From positions 558,001 through 622,000 of the forward strand of contig NZ_CP079094.1 of assembly GCF_019285595.1 (NCBI RefSeq): a stretch of DNA of 64,000 nucleotides, in the 5' to 3' direction. The DNA is from Rickettsiella endosymbiont of Dermanyssus gallinae. GTDB lineage: Bacteria > Pseudomonadota > Gammaproteobacteria > Diplorickettsiales > Diplorickettsiaceae. The translations under genes were made by a program, and so were the position numbers. Positions within the stretch are counted from its first letter, which is position 1. Every line of letters starts with the position of its first letter. Under the pieces are notes generated by a model. It saw nothing but the letters and a program-made list of their open reading frames with translations, did no database searches and was not told the DNA's origin. This document shows, piece by piece, positions 1 through 9,511 of the stretch.

Positions 1-113
1 GGCTCATATTTATTAGAATGAAAATATTAATTATTAACATACATAAAGGCTATGTCTTATAGTATATGAATTTTATGCGGCAGAATTATCTAGGCTTCAA
101 ATAATAATAAAAA

Positions 114-953
114 ATGGTAAATACTATGTTAAAATCCCCGGATCAAAAAAAACCAAGTTATAGAATAGCACATTGTGGACATTTCCCTCATTATAAAGTA
201 GATAATTTATCTTTAGATAATATAAATATCGTATATTTAGTTAGTGTTGGTAAAGAAAAATTTGAGAATGAATGGGTAAAAAGGTTTATAAATTTTGTTG
301 AAGACATAAAGCCGCAAAAAACCTTTATCGTTGTTGCTGATAGCTTACAAAGATTTAATCTCGAAGTTGATGAAAATTTATCTGAAGAACAAGCTATGCA
401 AGAAGCTAACCTTCGTGGTGAAGCCTGGATAGAAAAATACAAACCACATTTTTCAATATTAGGACAGTCTTATGAATTTATTCGTTGGGAAGATTTAAAA
501 AGTAATAAAGATTATATTCTATTTTATAATAGTGTCATTGATCTAGTTTCATCAGATGATTATTTTAAAGAATCACTTTTAAAGTCATCTGAAGAATATA
601 TTAATCGTCCTTCTCGTTCTGAAAAAGATAAAATTTTAGCATTAGAAAAATCAAGTGAATTTTTAAAAGAGGAATGTGCCGTACTACGGATTTTATCTAA
701 AGTTAAAAATACAAAAGTTATTCTATATCCAGGAAAAGCAACTGACGTTCTTCATTATGCAATCCAAAAGATAAATGTTTGGGATAGAGCGGATTATCCA
801 ATGCATTGGATAGAATTAAAACCGACTAAAAATAAAAAAATAAATTCGAAAGTAGAAATAAAAAATACTTTTTTCAATCCTGCTCCCTCATCAGTTTCTT
901 ATAAAGATGAAGAGGGATTATTTGAAAAATCATTACCAACGCATGCTCTTTAA
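114..953 (+). CDS. Cyclodipeptide synthase (CDPS), paralog 1
   Basis: Probable tRNA-dependent cyclodipeptide synthase, which joins two aminoacyl-tRNAs into a cyclic dipeptide. The 279-residue protein shows the family landmarks in order: a candidate nucleophile Ser44 in the strand YLVSVGKEKF, the QRFNLE segment after VVADSL, RWEDL near residue 125, FLKEECAVL at 183-191 and YPGKATD at 205-211. The Tyr-Pro pair at 205-206 points to the XYP subfamily rather than NYH. The position that is normally the catalytic Tyr (Y178 in AlbC) aligns with Phe183, while the catalytic Glu (E182) aligns with Glu187. It lies 28 bp upstream of a PAS histidine kinase on the same strand, so the two are probably cotranscribed. 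A second CDPS lies at 37471. No tailoring oxidase gene is nearby. The start is the first ATG; no clear ribosome site decides between it and the ATG at 126. Confidence 0.82.
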   Translation: MVNTMLKSPDQKKPSYRIAHCGHFPHYKVDNLSLDNINIVYLVSVGKEKFENEWVKRFINFVEDIKPQKTFIVVADSLQRFNLEVDENLSEEQAMQEANLRGEAWIEKYKPHFSILGQSYEFIRWEDLKSNKDYILFYNSVIDLVSSDDYFKESLLKSSEEYINRPSRSEKDKILALEKSSEFLKEECAVLRILSKVKNTKVILYPGKATDVLHYAIQKINVWDRADYPMHWIELKPTKNKKINSKVEIKNTFFNPAPSSVSYKDEEGLFEKSLPTHAL

Positions 954-981
954 AGTAAATATCAATTAGAAAAGGATTATT

Positions 982-2056
982 ATGAAGAATATAGATAGAA
1001 CTAGTACCTATGAATATTTTATAAATATTTTAGAAAAAGCGCCTGGTCATTTTTATTGGAAGAATAAAGAAGGAATTTACCAAGGTTCTAATGATGCCCA
1101 AGCTATTTTTTTAGGTTATAAGTCTGCTAGAGACCTCATTGGTAAAACAGATTTTGATTTGCCTTGGAAAGAACAAGCATCACTTTTAAGGAAAATTGAT
1201 AACCAGGTAATGGAGACAAGAGAGGAATATTCTGTTGAGGAAACAGTTTTTAACTCGAAAGGTGAAAGTTTTATATTTTTTTCTCGTAAAATGCCACTTT
1301 ATGATCCTCAAACTAAAAAGGTAATAGGGGTAATTGGAACATCATTAGACATTACTAAACAAAAACAAGCAGAACAAGCAAAAAGTGCATTTGTCATGAA
1401 TATGGCACATGATATCCGAACACCTTTCTCTGCAATTGTAGGCCTTGCTCAATGCCAAGCAATGTATGGATTAAAAACACCAGAAGAAGTAAAAGATAAT
1501 GGAAAGATGATTTATCAATCAGGTAATCAATTATTAGAAATATTAGATTCTGTCATCATTGCGCTTGAAAAAAATGACATTAATGATATTAAAAGGGATA
1601 AGATAGATTTATACGAATTTGCTCAGGAAATGGAAGAACTTATAAAACCTAGCATCTCTATAAATAATTTAGGTTTTGAACTAAACGCAGATAAAAATAT
1701 AGGAAAAATTGTTACTGATCAAATCCGATTGAAACAAATTTTGGCTAATCTTCTATCTAATTCAGTTAAATTTACTCCTAAAGGTAAGATTATTTTATCG
1801 CTTTGAGCGAACTGTAGATAAGTTAAAAATAGAAGTATCTGATACAGGTATAGGAATTGATAAAAGCGATCACGATCGAATATTTGAAAAATACGAAAAA
1901 ATTAAGCCTTCTTACAAGAGTTCAACTTTCACTGGATGTGGGATGGGGTTATATCTTGTCAAACAACTTCTAGAAGATTTGAAAGGCACCATAACACTAG
2001 AAAGTGAATTAGATAAAGGATCGACCTTTCAAATAGAAATACCTTTGTTTATATGA
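982..2056 (+). pseudogene. PAS sensor histidine kinase, frameshifted
   Basis: Soluble PAS-containing histidine kinase split by one extra base. The first part (982-1806) has a PAS domain at about residues 15-125 (HFYWKNKEGIYQGSN, GKTDFDLPW), then HisKA with the H-box MAHDIRTPFS (His143) and the N-box of the ATPase domain (ILANLLSNSVKFTP). It stops at TGA 1804-1806. The frame resumes at once and encodes the G-boxes (VSDTGIGID, GMGLYLVKQL) up to 2056. The paralogous sequence at 39276-39300 reads ttatcctttgag where this copy reads ttatcgctttgag, which locates the inserted base at about 1799. There are no membrane segments. A ribosome site (aaagga) precedes 982. The mutation is either a real inactivation or a sequencing error. 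The kinase follows a CDPS, as does its paralog in the island at 37471-39546. Confidence 0.85.
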
Positions 2057-2595
2057 TCAACCCCAATAAAAAATTCCCATTAGAAAGCATGCAAAGGCTA
2101 TGCTTTCTAAAAACAATTATTACTAACCCTAATATTATAGTGGGTGATTATACCTATTATGATGATCCCGACGATGTTAATAATTTTAATAAGAATGTCC
2201 TATACCATTTTGATTTTATAGGCGACAAACTGATTATTGGGAAATTTTGTCAAATAGCATCTGGTGTGCGTTTTATAATGAATGGCGCGAATCATTCCAT
2301 GGGTGGATTTTCTACTTTCCCATTCCTTATTTTTGGTGATGAATGGGGTAAAACCTATGAATATCCACCGTCCAAAGGGGACACCGTAATAGGCAATGAT
2401 GTTTGGATTGGTAATGCAGTCACAATTATGCCCGGCACTAAGATAGGTGATGGGGCTATATTGGCATCTAACGCCGTTATTACAAAAGATGTAGAGCCTT
2501 ATAGTATTGTAGGCGGCAATCCGGCAAAACTTATTCGTAAGAGATTTGATGATAAAACTACTGATACTCTATTAAAATTAAAATGGTGGGATTAG
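2053..2595 (+). CDS. Vat/CatB-type xenobiotic acetyltransferase, C-terminally truncated
   Basis: Hexapeptide-repeat O-acetyltransferase of the xenobiotic (streptogramin/chloramphenicol) family, which acetylates hydroxyl groups with acetyl-CoA. Visible are the left-handed beta-helix hexapeptides (IGKFCQIASGV, VIGNDVWIGNAVTIMPG, IGDGAILASNAVITKDV), the family His in GANHSMGG (His81) and the typical ending PYSIVGGNPAKLIRKRF...LKWWD. Reading stops at TAG 2593-2595, but the same frame then continues PIEKIYKYSNDVS to a stop at 2665-2667. Relatives have a Trp after WWD, so a TGG to TAG change is likely and about 24 further C-terminal residues are lost. The catalytic core is complete, so activity may survive. 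Its ATG overlaps the kinase stop (ATGA), suggesting translational coupling. The true substrate is unknown. Confidence 0.75.
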   Translation: MINPNKKFPLESMQRLCFLKTIITNPNIIVGDYTYYDDPDDVNNFNKNVLYHFDFIGDKLIIGKFCQIASGVRFIMNGANHSMGGFSTFPFLIFGDEWGKTYEYPPSKGDTVIGNDVWIGNAVTIMPGTKIGDGAILASNAVITKDVEPYSIVGGNPAKLIRKRFDDKTTDTLLKLKWWD

Positions 2596-2881
2596 CCGAT
2601 AGAAAAGATTTATAAATATTCAAACGATGTTTCAATAGGAAATATGAATATATTAAAAGAGATATAGCTATTTAGTAAGTCTAGATAGAGTCTGTCTTTT
2701 TTTAAACTTATGTAGAGTAATTTAAACTAAGGCAGAGAGCTGGTTACTGCGTAGCGGGGATCGGCTTTTTTGTTTTTACACACGATATAAATTTTTTCTT
2801 ACTTTGCTCTTGATTTTTATAAGAAAACCACCATTTTTAGTAGTGAAGGTAATTTCAACTCAACCAGAAAGGAGGTTTATT

Positions 2882-3337
2882 ATGACTAATTTAGCACGTT
2901 ATGAATATAAAGTACCTTCTGTTTTTGATTATATTAATCGATTTATGGATTGGCCATCTTCTGAGACTGCCTATTCGCCTAATGATGCTTCATTTGTTGA
3001 AACGGGTGGCTGGGCCCCCTCGGTGGATATTAAAAGCGAATCCGATCGCTTTCTGATAACAGCAGATATCCCAGGTGTGGATTGCAAAGATATTGAAATT
3101 AACATGGAAAATGGTGTTCTCAGTATCAAAGGTGAACGTAGCCTCTTTAATAAAGAGGAGAGAAAAGGATATACGCGAGTAGAACGATCGCAGGGAAAGT
3201 TTTACCGGCGCTTTACCTTACCCGATACAGCCGATTCCGATAAAATATCGGCTAGAAGTAAAAATGGAGTGCTAGAAATAGAAATTCCTAAAAAAGAGAA
3301 GTCATTACTTAGGAAAATAACCATAAAAGAAGAGTAG
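2882..3337 (+). CDS. Hsp20 small heat-shock protein
   Basis: ATP-independent holdase chaperone of the alpha-crystallin/Hsp20 family, cytoplasmic, 151 residues. The alpha-crystallin domain starts at WAPSVDIKSESDRFLITADIPGV and runs through IEINMENGVLSIKGER and FYRRFTLPDT to the conserved NGVLEIEIPK near the C-terminus. The start at 2882 is chosen because a very strong ribosome site (aaaggagg) lies just upstream; an in-frame start at 2804 has none. The gene stands alone between the truncated acetyltransferase and the prophage terminase and is followed by an inverted repeat that could terminate it. Whether it belongs to the mobile cargo or the chromosome cannot be told from the window. Confidence 0.92.
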   Translation: MTNLARYEYKVPSVFDYINRFMDWPSSETAYSPNDASFVETGGWAPSVDIKSESDRFLITADIPGVDCKDIEINMENGVLSIKGERSLFNKEERKGYTRVERSQGKFYRRFTLPDTADSDKISARSKNGVLEIEIPKKEKSLLRKITIKEE

Positions 3338-3366
3338 CTAAATTCTGTTACAGTTAATGACCGCAC

Positions 3367-3405
3367 TAGACCCTCATTGTTTGCGATGCAATCGATGAGG
3401 GTTTA
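3367..3405. terminator. Bidirectional inverted-repeat terminator
   Basis: Inverted repeat with arms accctcat (3370-3377) and atgagggt (3395-3402), lying between the convergent hsp20 and terL genes. The flanks are A/T rich, but the T tract is short, so terminator strength is uncertain. Confidence 0.55.
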
Positions 3406-3423
3406 GCATGGTTTATTGTTTGG

Positions 3424-4884
3424 CTAAGTATAATAAACAACTTCATACCCCACATCCCGAACCATCTGATGCTCAATAGCTAAGGTCATGGTTTGAAAAG
3501 CATCGACGGCATGAGATGTCCAATCATGTAGAGGTGAATCTTTGTAGATATTGTTTTTCTCATCAAAGACCTTGGAATAGTTGGATAGGCAATCAATGAG
3601 CCTTTCCGTATTTTCCTTATTGAACTTGGTTCTATAAAGTATTCGTCGCATCAAATTAATGGCATCAATCTTACGCTGAGGCTTGGGTACGCAATAAGCG
3701 GCCTCCCCTAGTTCTTGTAGAATGTCTTGAGTGCTTTTGGCAGTAGCCTTATCTCGGCTTTTACCATCATGCGGTAAAAAATGGCTGTGTAAACGAAGAT
3801 GGTGTCGAGTGCAAAGGCGATGCGCTTCATTGACATAATATTGAATCGGATGATTATTGGCTTCAATAAAGTGGATAATGACCGGATTATTTAAATGATC
3901 GAATTGTGCTAAAACCACAGCAGTTGAATCATTAACTCCTAAATCATAGAAGGCATAGACTGGAACATTGGGTAAAATGAGCTCAGGAATAATTTTCTTA
4001 GTTTCGTCCAAATTTTGAACTTCTTTAGAAAAATATAATCTTTCATGTTGTACGGTAATGACGGAGTAATATTCTTGTTGAATCAGAAATTCAGGCATAC
4101 CGGCTTTTCGGTCTTCGTCGATGAGCTCATCGGTAACGTATCTATTGCCATTTTCGTCTTTGAGGCTTTCAACGCTATCAATGCGCCATACCCAAGCCGG
4201 GTTCGTTTTGATGGATTGTAGATAACGATAGGCATGATTCATGCCGTTAAAGGTAGTTTGTAAAATAAACCAACCGTTATTTTGCCGAAAGACAGGCATT
4301 AAAATATGCAGCACTCTAGGATCGGAGAAGGCATATTCGGAGAAGACGGCGCCTAGGACGTTTACCCCTCTTAACTTATCTGGGTCGATATCTGACCCTA
4401 GTACTCGAATCACAGAGCCGTTAATGAGCTGTATGGTCATATCTTGGTTATTGATATGCTTGATACACCGCTTAGGGATCATATCCAGGAAGCGAAGACT
4501 TTTTCCTTCATTATCATCATTTAATAATACGGCACCTTCCCAAAGCACTAATCTGGCTCGTACATTGGTGGGATAAATCATCAAATATAAGCCGGCTTGA
4601 GTGAGCGCCCCTTGAATCAGTAGGTTCCACGATTCAATCTCTTTACCAGAACGTCGAGGCCTGACTAAGAAGAAACGTTTGTAGTGCTCAATAAATAATT
4701 TGTGCTGTATCTCTAATTGATAAGGCCTTAGCTGTAAACAGGGTAAAGAAATGCTCTCTGTTTTGCCAAATTTTAAAATAAGGTTATTTTTATCATCCCG
4801 TTCCCATGTAAATTGTCCATACGACCGTTTTTGTAAATGGACTTTTAAGTGATTAATTTCTTTTTTAAAAGTAGCGAGTTGCAT
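3424..4884 (-). CDS. terL: Phage terminase large subunit
   Basis: Probable ATPase/nuclease motor that packages phage DNA into the prohead. The 486-residue protein has an atypical Walker A (VRPRRSGKE) after LRPYQLEIQHKLF, a Walker B-like strand (VLGAVFSEYAF), and a C-terminal RNase H-like nuclease part beginning with VYAFYDLGVNDSTAVVLAQ (acidic residue in DLG) and ending near LHDWTSHAVDAFQTM. Length and order fit podovirus terminases. It is the last gene of the minus-strand virion operon, 2 bp after the tail-fibre gene. No lysis gene follows it. A small-subunit candidate lies at the other end of the operon (21925). Confidence 0.85.
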   Translation of the reverse strand: MQLATFKKEINHLKVHLQKRSYGQFTWERDDKNNLILKFGKTESISLPCLQLRPYQLEIQHKLFIEHYKRFFLVRPRRSGKEIESWNLLIQGALTQAGLYLMIYPTNVRARLVLWEGAVLLNDDNEGKSLRFLDMIPKRCIKHINNQDMTIQLINGSVIRVLGSDIDPDKLRGVNVLGAVFSEYAFSDPRVLHILMPVFRQNNGWFILQTTFNGMNHAYRYLQSIKTNPAWVWRIDSVESLKDENGNRYVTDELIDEDRKAGMPEFLIQQEYYSVITVQHERLYFSKEVQNLDETKKIIPELILPNVPVYAFYDLGVNDSTAVVLAQFDHLNNPVIIHFIEANNHPIQYYVNEAHRLCTRHHLRLHSHFLPHDGKSRDKATAKSTQDILQELGEAAYCVPKPQRKIDAINLMRRILYRTKFNKENTERLIDCLSNYSKVFDEKNNIYKDSPLHDWTSHAVDAFQTMTLAIEHQMVRDVGYEVVYYT

Positions 4885-4886
4885 TT

Positions 4887-7110
4887 CTAATATTTTATAA
4901 CAAAATTAGCTGCAAAATTTGGAGGGCGTGATTCTGTTCCTCCTCTATCGCCTGTATTTGGATAGTTTTTAACGGGATTATCTCCACCTGAATAAGCATT
5001 TGAAGCACCACTAAAAGCTTGGAATAAATATTGACCATTAACAGCGGAAGGAGTTGGATGACTATGAATTAAGATTTCATCAAACTGGAATGATCCAATA
5101 CCATTTCCAATCAACCCTTGGCCATAATTAAAATAACGGTCATCTACTTTGACGCTGCCATCTTGATTCCAACCGCGAATAAATGCATCTTGTAAATCAG
5201 GCACAGCAAAACAAAATTGATTGATTGCTATTTTAATTTTTTGAGCCACTTCCGGCATCGTATCCGTTTCGATGAAATCGACTGGAATATTAGTACCTGA
5301 AATAGGAGGCGGTTCACCTTGATCATTTATTCTAGCAAAGACATTAAAGTTTTCGGCGTTCGTTGAAAACGTCCAGTAATCGCCGGGTTTAATCGTGCTT
5401 GCATCGGTACACGTTATACGTGTTAATTGATGTCCGCCTAGAAATTCAGCGAGATAAATAGCGACATCTCTAGCGGTATGTGTCGATAAAAGTGGTAGCA
5501 AGATTGCAGTTAAGTTGGATGGGACAGGATTGGTGCCTTGGCCATTTACAGTGAACCACACTCCGAAGGTATTGGTTGTATTTGAAAATTGAAACCATTT
5601 ACCGGCTAAATTATTAGCAGCAGTACAATTGATGTAGAAAAGAGGTTTTACTCCTGCAACATTTCTTAGTTGAACGATATTAAACCCACTGGTTTTTACA
5701 TCGGGTGCTGAAACAGAAGCGGCTATTTTTCCTTGTACATAAACACGATTAGGGTAATCAGAACTTAGGAAGGCATTGACCGCATAATTATTGCCTGAAA
5801 ATGGCGTTTCTATGCTAAATCCTGATGTTCCTGCTGTACTTGCCCTTGCTGCACCGGATTGATTTGTGGTTAAAATGAGTTGGTTGTTGGCATTAAGGTT
5901 GGCAGTAACAAAGCTAGTACTCGTACCAAATCGATAATACCCTGTTTCTTCATTCCAAAGTTTTTTTGCTAGACGTAGGTAAGGAATATTATCGGCCGAA
6001 GAACCTGATCGTAAATAACGTGTGCCGACACAGAGTAATTCACCCATCTGAGCTTCAGGATAAACAGCAGCAAATATCTTTCCCACATCACCATCATAAA
6101 TAAATAAGCTGCCTTTACCATAATAAACCGGTAAGCCTTCACTTAAACCATCGGGTTCTGGTATTGGTAAAAAATCATGTAGATACTTAATATAGGTCTG
6201 TAATTGATTTAAAAAGGCTTGCAAGGTCAAACCTTGTTTTTGAATATTATCGTAATAACCAATTAAGCCCGTTCCATCTCCTCCATTCGGTAATTGACTA
6301 GCCAATTCCGAACGTAAGGTACTGACATTGGTATTTTCAATTTGGGCTGCGATAATTTGTCCGTTTCGACTGAGCCAGACTTGATTGTCTTTGGTGGTTA
6401 AGATGGGTAATTTATTAGATAAATTAGAAGGTAGATAACTATTAATCACATACTGCAAGCTATCGGTATCTAATTGGGTTTGAAACTGCTGCATAATCAG
6501 CAAAACACGTTCAAAGGCGGCATCTAAGGTATGGCCATTAAAGGTTTGTGCATTGCCAAACTCTGTATCGATACTGACCTGCGATGAGACAGGAAAGCAT
6601 TGTGAAAGCAATGCGAAGTCGAAGAGCCCGCGATAGGCGTGCGTTGACGGGCGAAGCAGGAAACGCATCACGCCGTAAAGTCATTTGTGGGAGGCACGGG
6701 CATGAACTCCGAAGGAGTGAGTGCGTGCCGGACGCAGGACGTATCGCGGCCTAATTTCAGTCGCGTCATGCGAACGAATTTCGGGGACACGATGGCCGAA
6801 ATTCTTCGGGAGCATAGCGACTCACTTGCATGCTACGTACTAAAGTAACAATACTACCGTTGCTAGGTATTTTATCTTGAACAAAGGTAATGGTACCACC
6901 CGTCATGGTTCCCGTATCTTGAACAGTATAATCCTGATTTAAGATACAAAGATCTTTATCCGGATTAGCCGCATCAGTTGGCTGTGTCACATAAACAGCG
7001 ATATCTTCTTCGATCAAGATTAAATAGGTGTAGTTGAAGACAGCCGTTGTACCATCTGCAATATATTGATTAATCGTTTTCTGCTGCGGTAAATAGCTTG
7101 TAATATTCAT
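4887..7110 (-). pseudogene. Phage tail fibre protein, interrupted by the 247-bp element
   Basis: Receptor-binding tail fibre of a podovirus. The N-terminal 94 residues (6829-7110) match the T7 gp17-type tail-attachment domain (ITSYLPQQKTINQYIADGTTAVFNYTY ends with SIVTLVRSM). The rest (4887-6581, 564 residues) carries the shaft and a collar-like C-terminus with HSHPTPSAVNGQYLFQAF. The 247-bp element at 6582-6828 lies between the codons for Met94 and the following Gln, in the opposite orientation. Removing exactly 247 bp joins RSM to QVSIDTEFGN in one frame and gives a 658-residue protein. As sequenced, translation runs into element sequence and stops, so the fibre is not made unless the element is lost. 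A methionine inside the element could start the downstream part, but its first residues are element-derived. Confidence 0.85.
6582..6828 (+). mobile_element. 247-bp structured repeat element, copy 1 (in tail fibre gene)
   Basis: Begins CGATGAGACAGG and ends GCGACTCACTTG, 247 bp, same sequence as five other copies in the window. It sits antisense in the tail fibre gene with no target duplication (left flank gacctg, right flank catgct). It encodes no credible protein; see the copy at 59780 for its internal helices. Confidence 0.93.
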
Positions 7111-7114
7111 TGAC

Positions 7115-9511
7115 TTATTGTCCGTAATACATTTTTTGACCTGGTGCTAAATAAGATTTATCACCGAGAATCTGATTGAGATAAGGGCCGATAATCGGCA
7201 TCGTATCGATAGGGAGGATATTTTTAGCAATATTTTTTATTTCTTTCCCTGCTTTCTTTGGATTAGCTGTCACTACAGCCCCTCCTAATGAAACGGTATC
7301 TAGCAATAGTTTTACGCTAGGCGGTGTAAACATTTTTACCAAATCGCCTGATCCTCTATAATCAGGGTCAACGGTTTGCATGAAAACCCCAAAATTTGGG
7401 TTAACTAAATCCAATAAATAACTCATTTTTTGAGGGACGTTCATTTTGGAAAACAATGGCATGCTTTTGCCATGCGATAAGTTATTGAATAGATTTGACA
7501 TGTAACTTAAGGGTAGCGTTGCGGCAAACATGGCTAATGCCCACCGTAAACGCATTTGGGTATTCATAGCATCTTGAAATCCTTGCCATATCACTTTATC
7601 CGCATAGGTTAAAGCGAACCCTTTAAACTGCATTACCATCCGGAATGCTTCACCCCAGCCTGTACCTGGCCGTGTACCATAATACATAAAGGCTTTCATA
7701 AAGTTATCAGGGGCTAATACCGCATTATCAGAAGCAACCGAAAATATCGAATAAACCTTGCGATACAAATCATTACGCATTTCATAGCGAGGTTTTGTAT
7801 CGCCATACAATGCTTTTAACTCGTCATCCGTAACAGCTTCTACATTGGCCGTCGTAAATAGTCCTTGTTGGTTCTTAGTTCGAAGTAAATTCCATTCTTT
7901 TTCACCTAAATCATATTTTTGTAATTGCCAGCGAGTGGCGTTATTTAAGTTTTTCCAAGATTGATCGCGTTGGTTATATAATCCTTTAGAGATAATGTGC
8001 ATTAAGGAATGACGATTCCCTTTATCAAAAGCCTCCAGCAAATTGGCTCTAAAAAATCCGGTAGTCACTTTCTGAATGAGTTCAGTTCCGTTAGTTAAGT
8101 CAGCAAATCGAGCGATATAACCGAGATGACTATCTGCAAGAAGCTTAAATTGTTTCGCAATAAATTTTCGTTCTTCATCCGCAAACGTATCAAAGGTATG
8201 ACTTATCGTCGAAGCAAAACTTTGGAAATACTGATTTCCCCAGCGCTGTGCAAACGAAGCGATATAGACAGAATCGGGTAAGCTCTGTAATACGATAGTC
8301 GATAGCCTCGCTGTTGCGGTTAAAGCGCGGACATTAGAACCAAATGCAGCGATGGTGGGGCTTACTGCACCCTTATTTTGTTGCATGACTTCTGCATATA
8401 TCTTGTCAGTATTATCATTCCAATATTGATTTTTAGGTGATTTATTCATCTGGATCTTTTTCAGATCAAGATAAACAGATGCCGGGTTATCACCCATTAG
8501 TTCAGAAGTTCCAATACGATTCCCAGAACTATTGAGATCACCATTGATGGCTTTAAATAAATTCCCTTGACCATATTCTCGGCTATAATTCAAAAAAGAT
8601 TCATGATCCTTCCAGTAAAAGAATAGATGCGCTTTTCTTTTAACGGCTTCTCTATCATTGATAATCGTTGAACGCGTGAATATTTCGCTTTTACCTGTCG
8701 TGATATTGTCATAAATAGCCTGTAATCGTTTATTCACTTCGGATTCAATGATATTACCTTCCGTATCAATAGCTTTACTTCCAGCAAAGGTTTTCTCTAA
8801 ATTGATATGCGTTTTTATGAATGAAACCCATCGTTTTTCTGCATTTTGAATGGCCTTAGAACGCATTTCCGCAGATAAGTTATCGAGACTTAACCGCTTT
8901 GCCATACTTCGCCCACCTTGCATCACTAATCGTTGATCATGGACGGCTCGGATAAACCGATCGGTATTCACTTCACGCAGACGTAAGGCATTGGAAATAA
9001 TTAATTCAGGATTACGCACATCGATATAATTTTCTATTTTCTTGGCGAGCTGTTTGGCTAAATCAGGTGCGGCTTTACCATCTAAGGCACGGGCAATGGA
9101 AATATCATTATCCTTATTCTGTAGATAACTTAATTCCTCATCTGACATCCCTTGGTATAGCGATTTGAACAAGCGCTGTTTGGCGGCTTTCTGATAGGCC
9201 TCAACATTCATAGATAAGTTCGTATAGCGTTGCACTAGTAATGAACGCAGATCAATCTTTTTAGTTTTTAAAGTGGTTGCTAAGGCATCAAATTTACGAA
9301 TATTGTTTTGAGTGACTAAGGCGTCTTCAAAGAAAGACTGCAAATGCTCTTTATTGACCTCATCAATAGCTTGGCTAATGGCTTTCTGACTGCGTAAATT
9401 ATCGTAATTTTTGGCTTTGGCTAATACCTCATTGACGTAAGTGTGTAAATCATCGGTATTAAAATGAGCCAATTGTTTAAGCGCTGTATCAAAACAGTGT
9501 TGATTCTTCAT
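7115..9511 (-). CDS. Large internal virion / DNA ejection protein
   Basis: 798-residue, mostly alpha-helical protein in the position where podoviruses encode internal core or DNA-ejection proteins, between the tail-fibre gene and two other long helical proteins. A hydrophobic stretch (WALAMFAATLPLSYMSNLF) lies near residue 665, and the C-terminal part is rich in Gly/Pro (DLVNPNFGVFMQTVDP). Such proteins are stored in the capsid and ejected into the cell envelope with the genome. The start codon of this gene overlaps the end of the upstream gene, which is typical of tight phage operons. I see no lysozyme motif. The assignment rests on gene order, length and composition rather than on a clear motif. 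Confidence 0.6.
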   Translation of the reverse strand: MKNQHCFDTALKQLAHFNTDDLHTYVNEVLAKAKNYDNLRSQKAISQAIDEVNKEHLQSFFEDALVTQNNIRKFDALATTLKTKKIDLRSLLVQRYTNLSMNVEAYQKAAKQRLFKSLYQGMSDEELSYLQNKDNDISIARALDGKAAPDLAKQLAKKIENYIDVRNPELIISNALRLREVNTDRFIRAVHDQRLVMQGGRSMAKRLSLDNLSAEMRSKAIQNAEKRWVSFIKTHINLEKTFAGSKAIDTEGNIIESEVNKRLQAIYDNITTGKSEIFTRSTIINDREAVKRKAHLFFYWKDHESFLNYSREYGQGNLFKAINGDLNSSGNRIGTSELMGDNPASVYLDLKKIQMNKSPKNQYWNDNTDKIYAEVMQQNKGAVSPTIAAFGSNVRALTATARLSTIVLQSLPDSVYIASFAQRWGNQYFQSFASTISHTFDTFADEERKFIAKQFKLLADSHLGYIARFADLTNGTELIQKVTTGFFRANLLEAFDKGNRHSLMHIISKGLYNQRDQSWKNLNNATRWQLQKYDLGEKEWNLLRTKNQQGLFTTANVEAVTDDELKALYGDTKPRYEMRNDLYRKVYSIFSVASDNAVLAPDNFMKAFMYYGTRPGTGWGEAFRMVMQFKGFALTYADKVIWQGFQDAMNTQMRLRWALAMFAATLPLSYMSNLFNNLSHGKSMPLFSKMNVPQKMSYLLDLVNPNFGVFMQTVDPDYRGSGDLVKMFTPPSVKLLLDTVSLGGAVVTANPKKAGKEIKNIAKNILPIDTMPIIGPYLNQILGDKSYLAPGQKMYYGQ

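Noticed and set aside
2804..3337. Longer Hsp20 with start at 2804
   Set aside because: No ribosome site there, and the extra residues do not belong to the family; the ATG at 2882 follows aaaggagg.
4887..6671. Intact tail fibre gene starting at 6671
   Set aside because: Its first 30 residues are encoded by the 247-bp element and are shared with other interrupted genes; the true N-terminus is at 7110.
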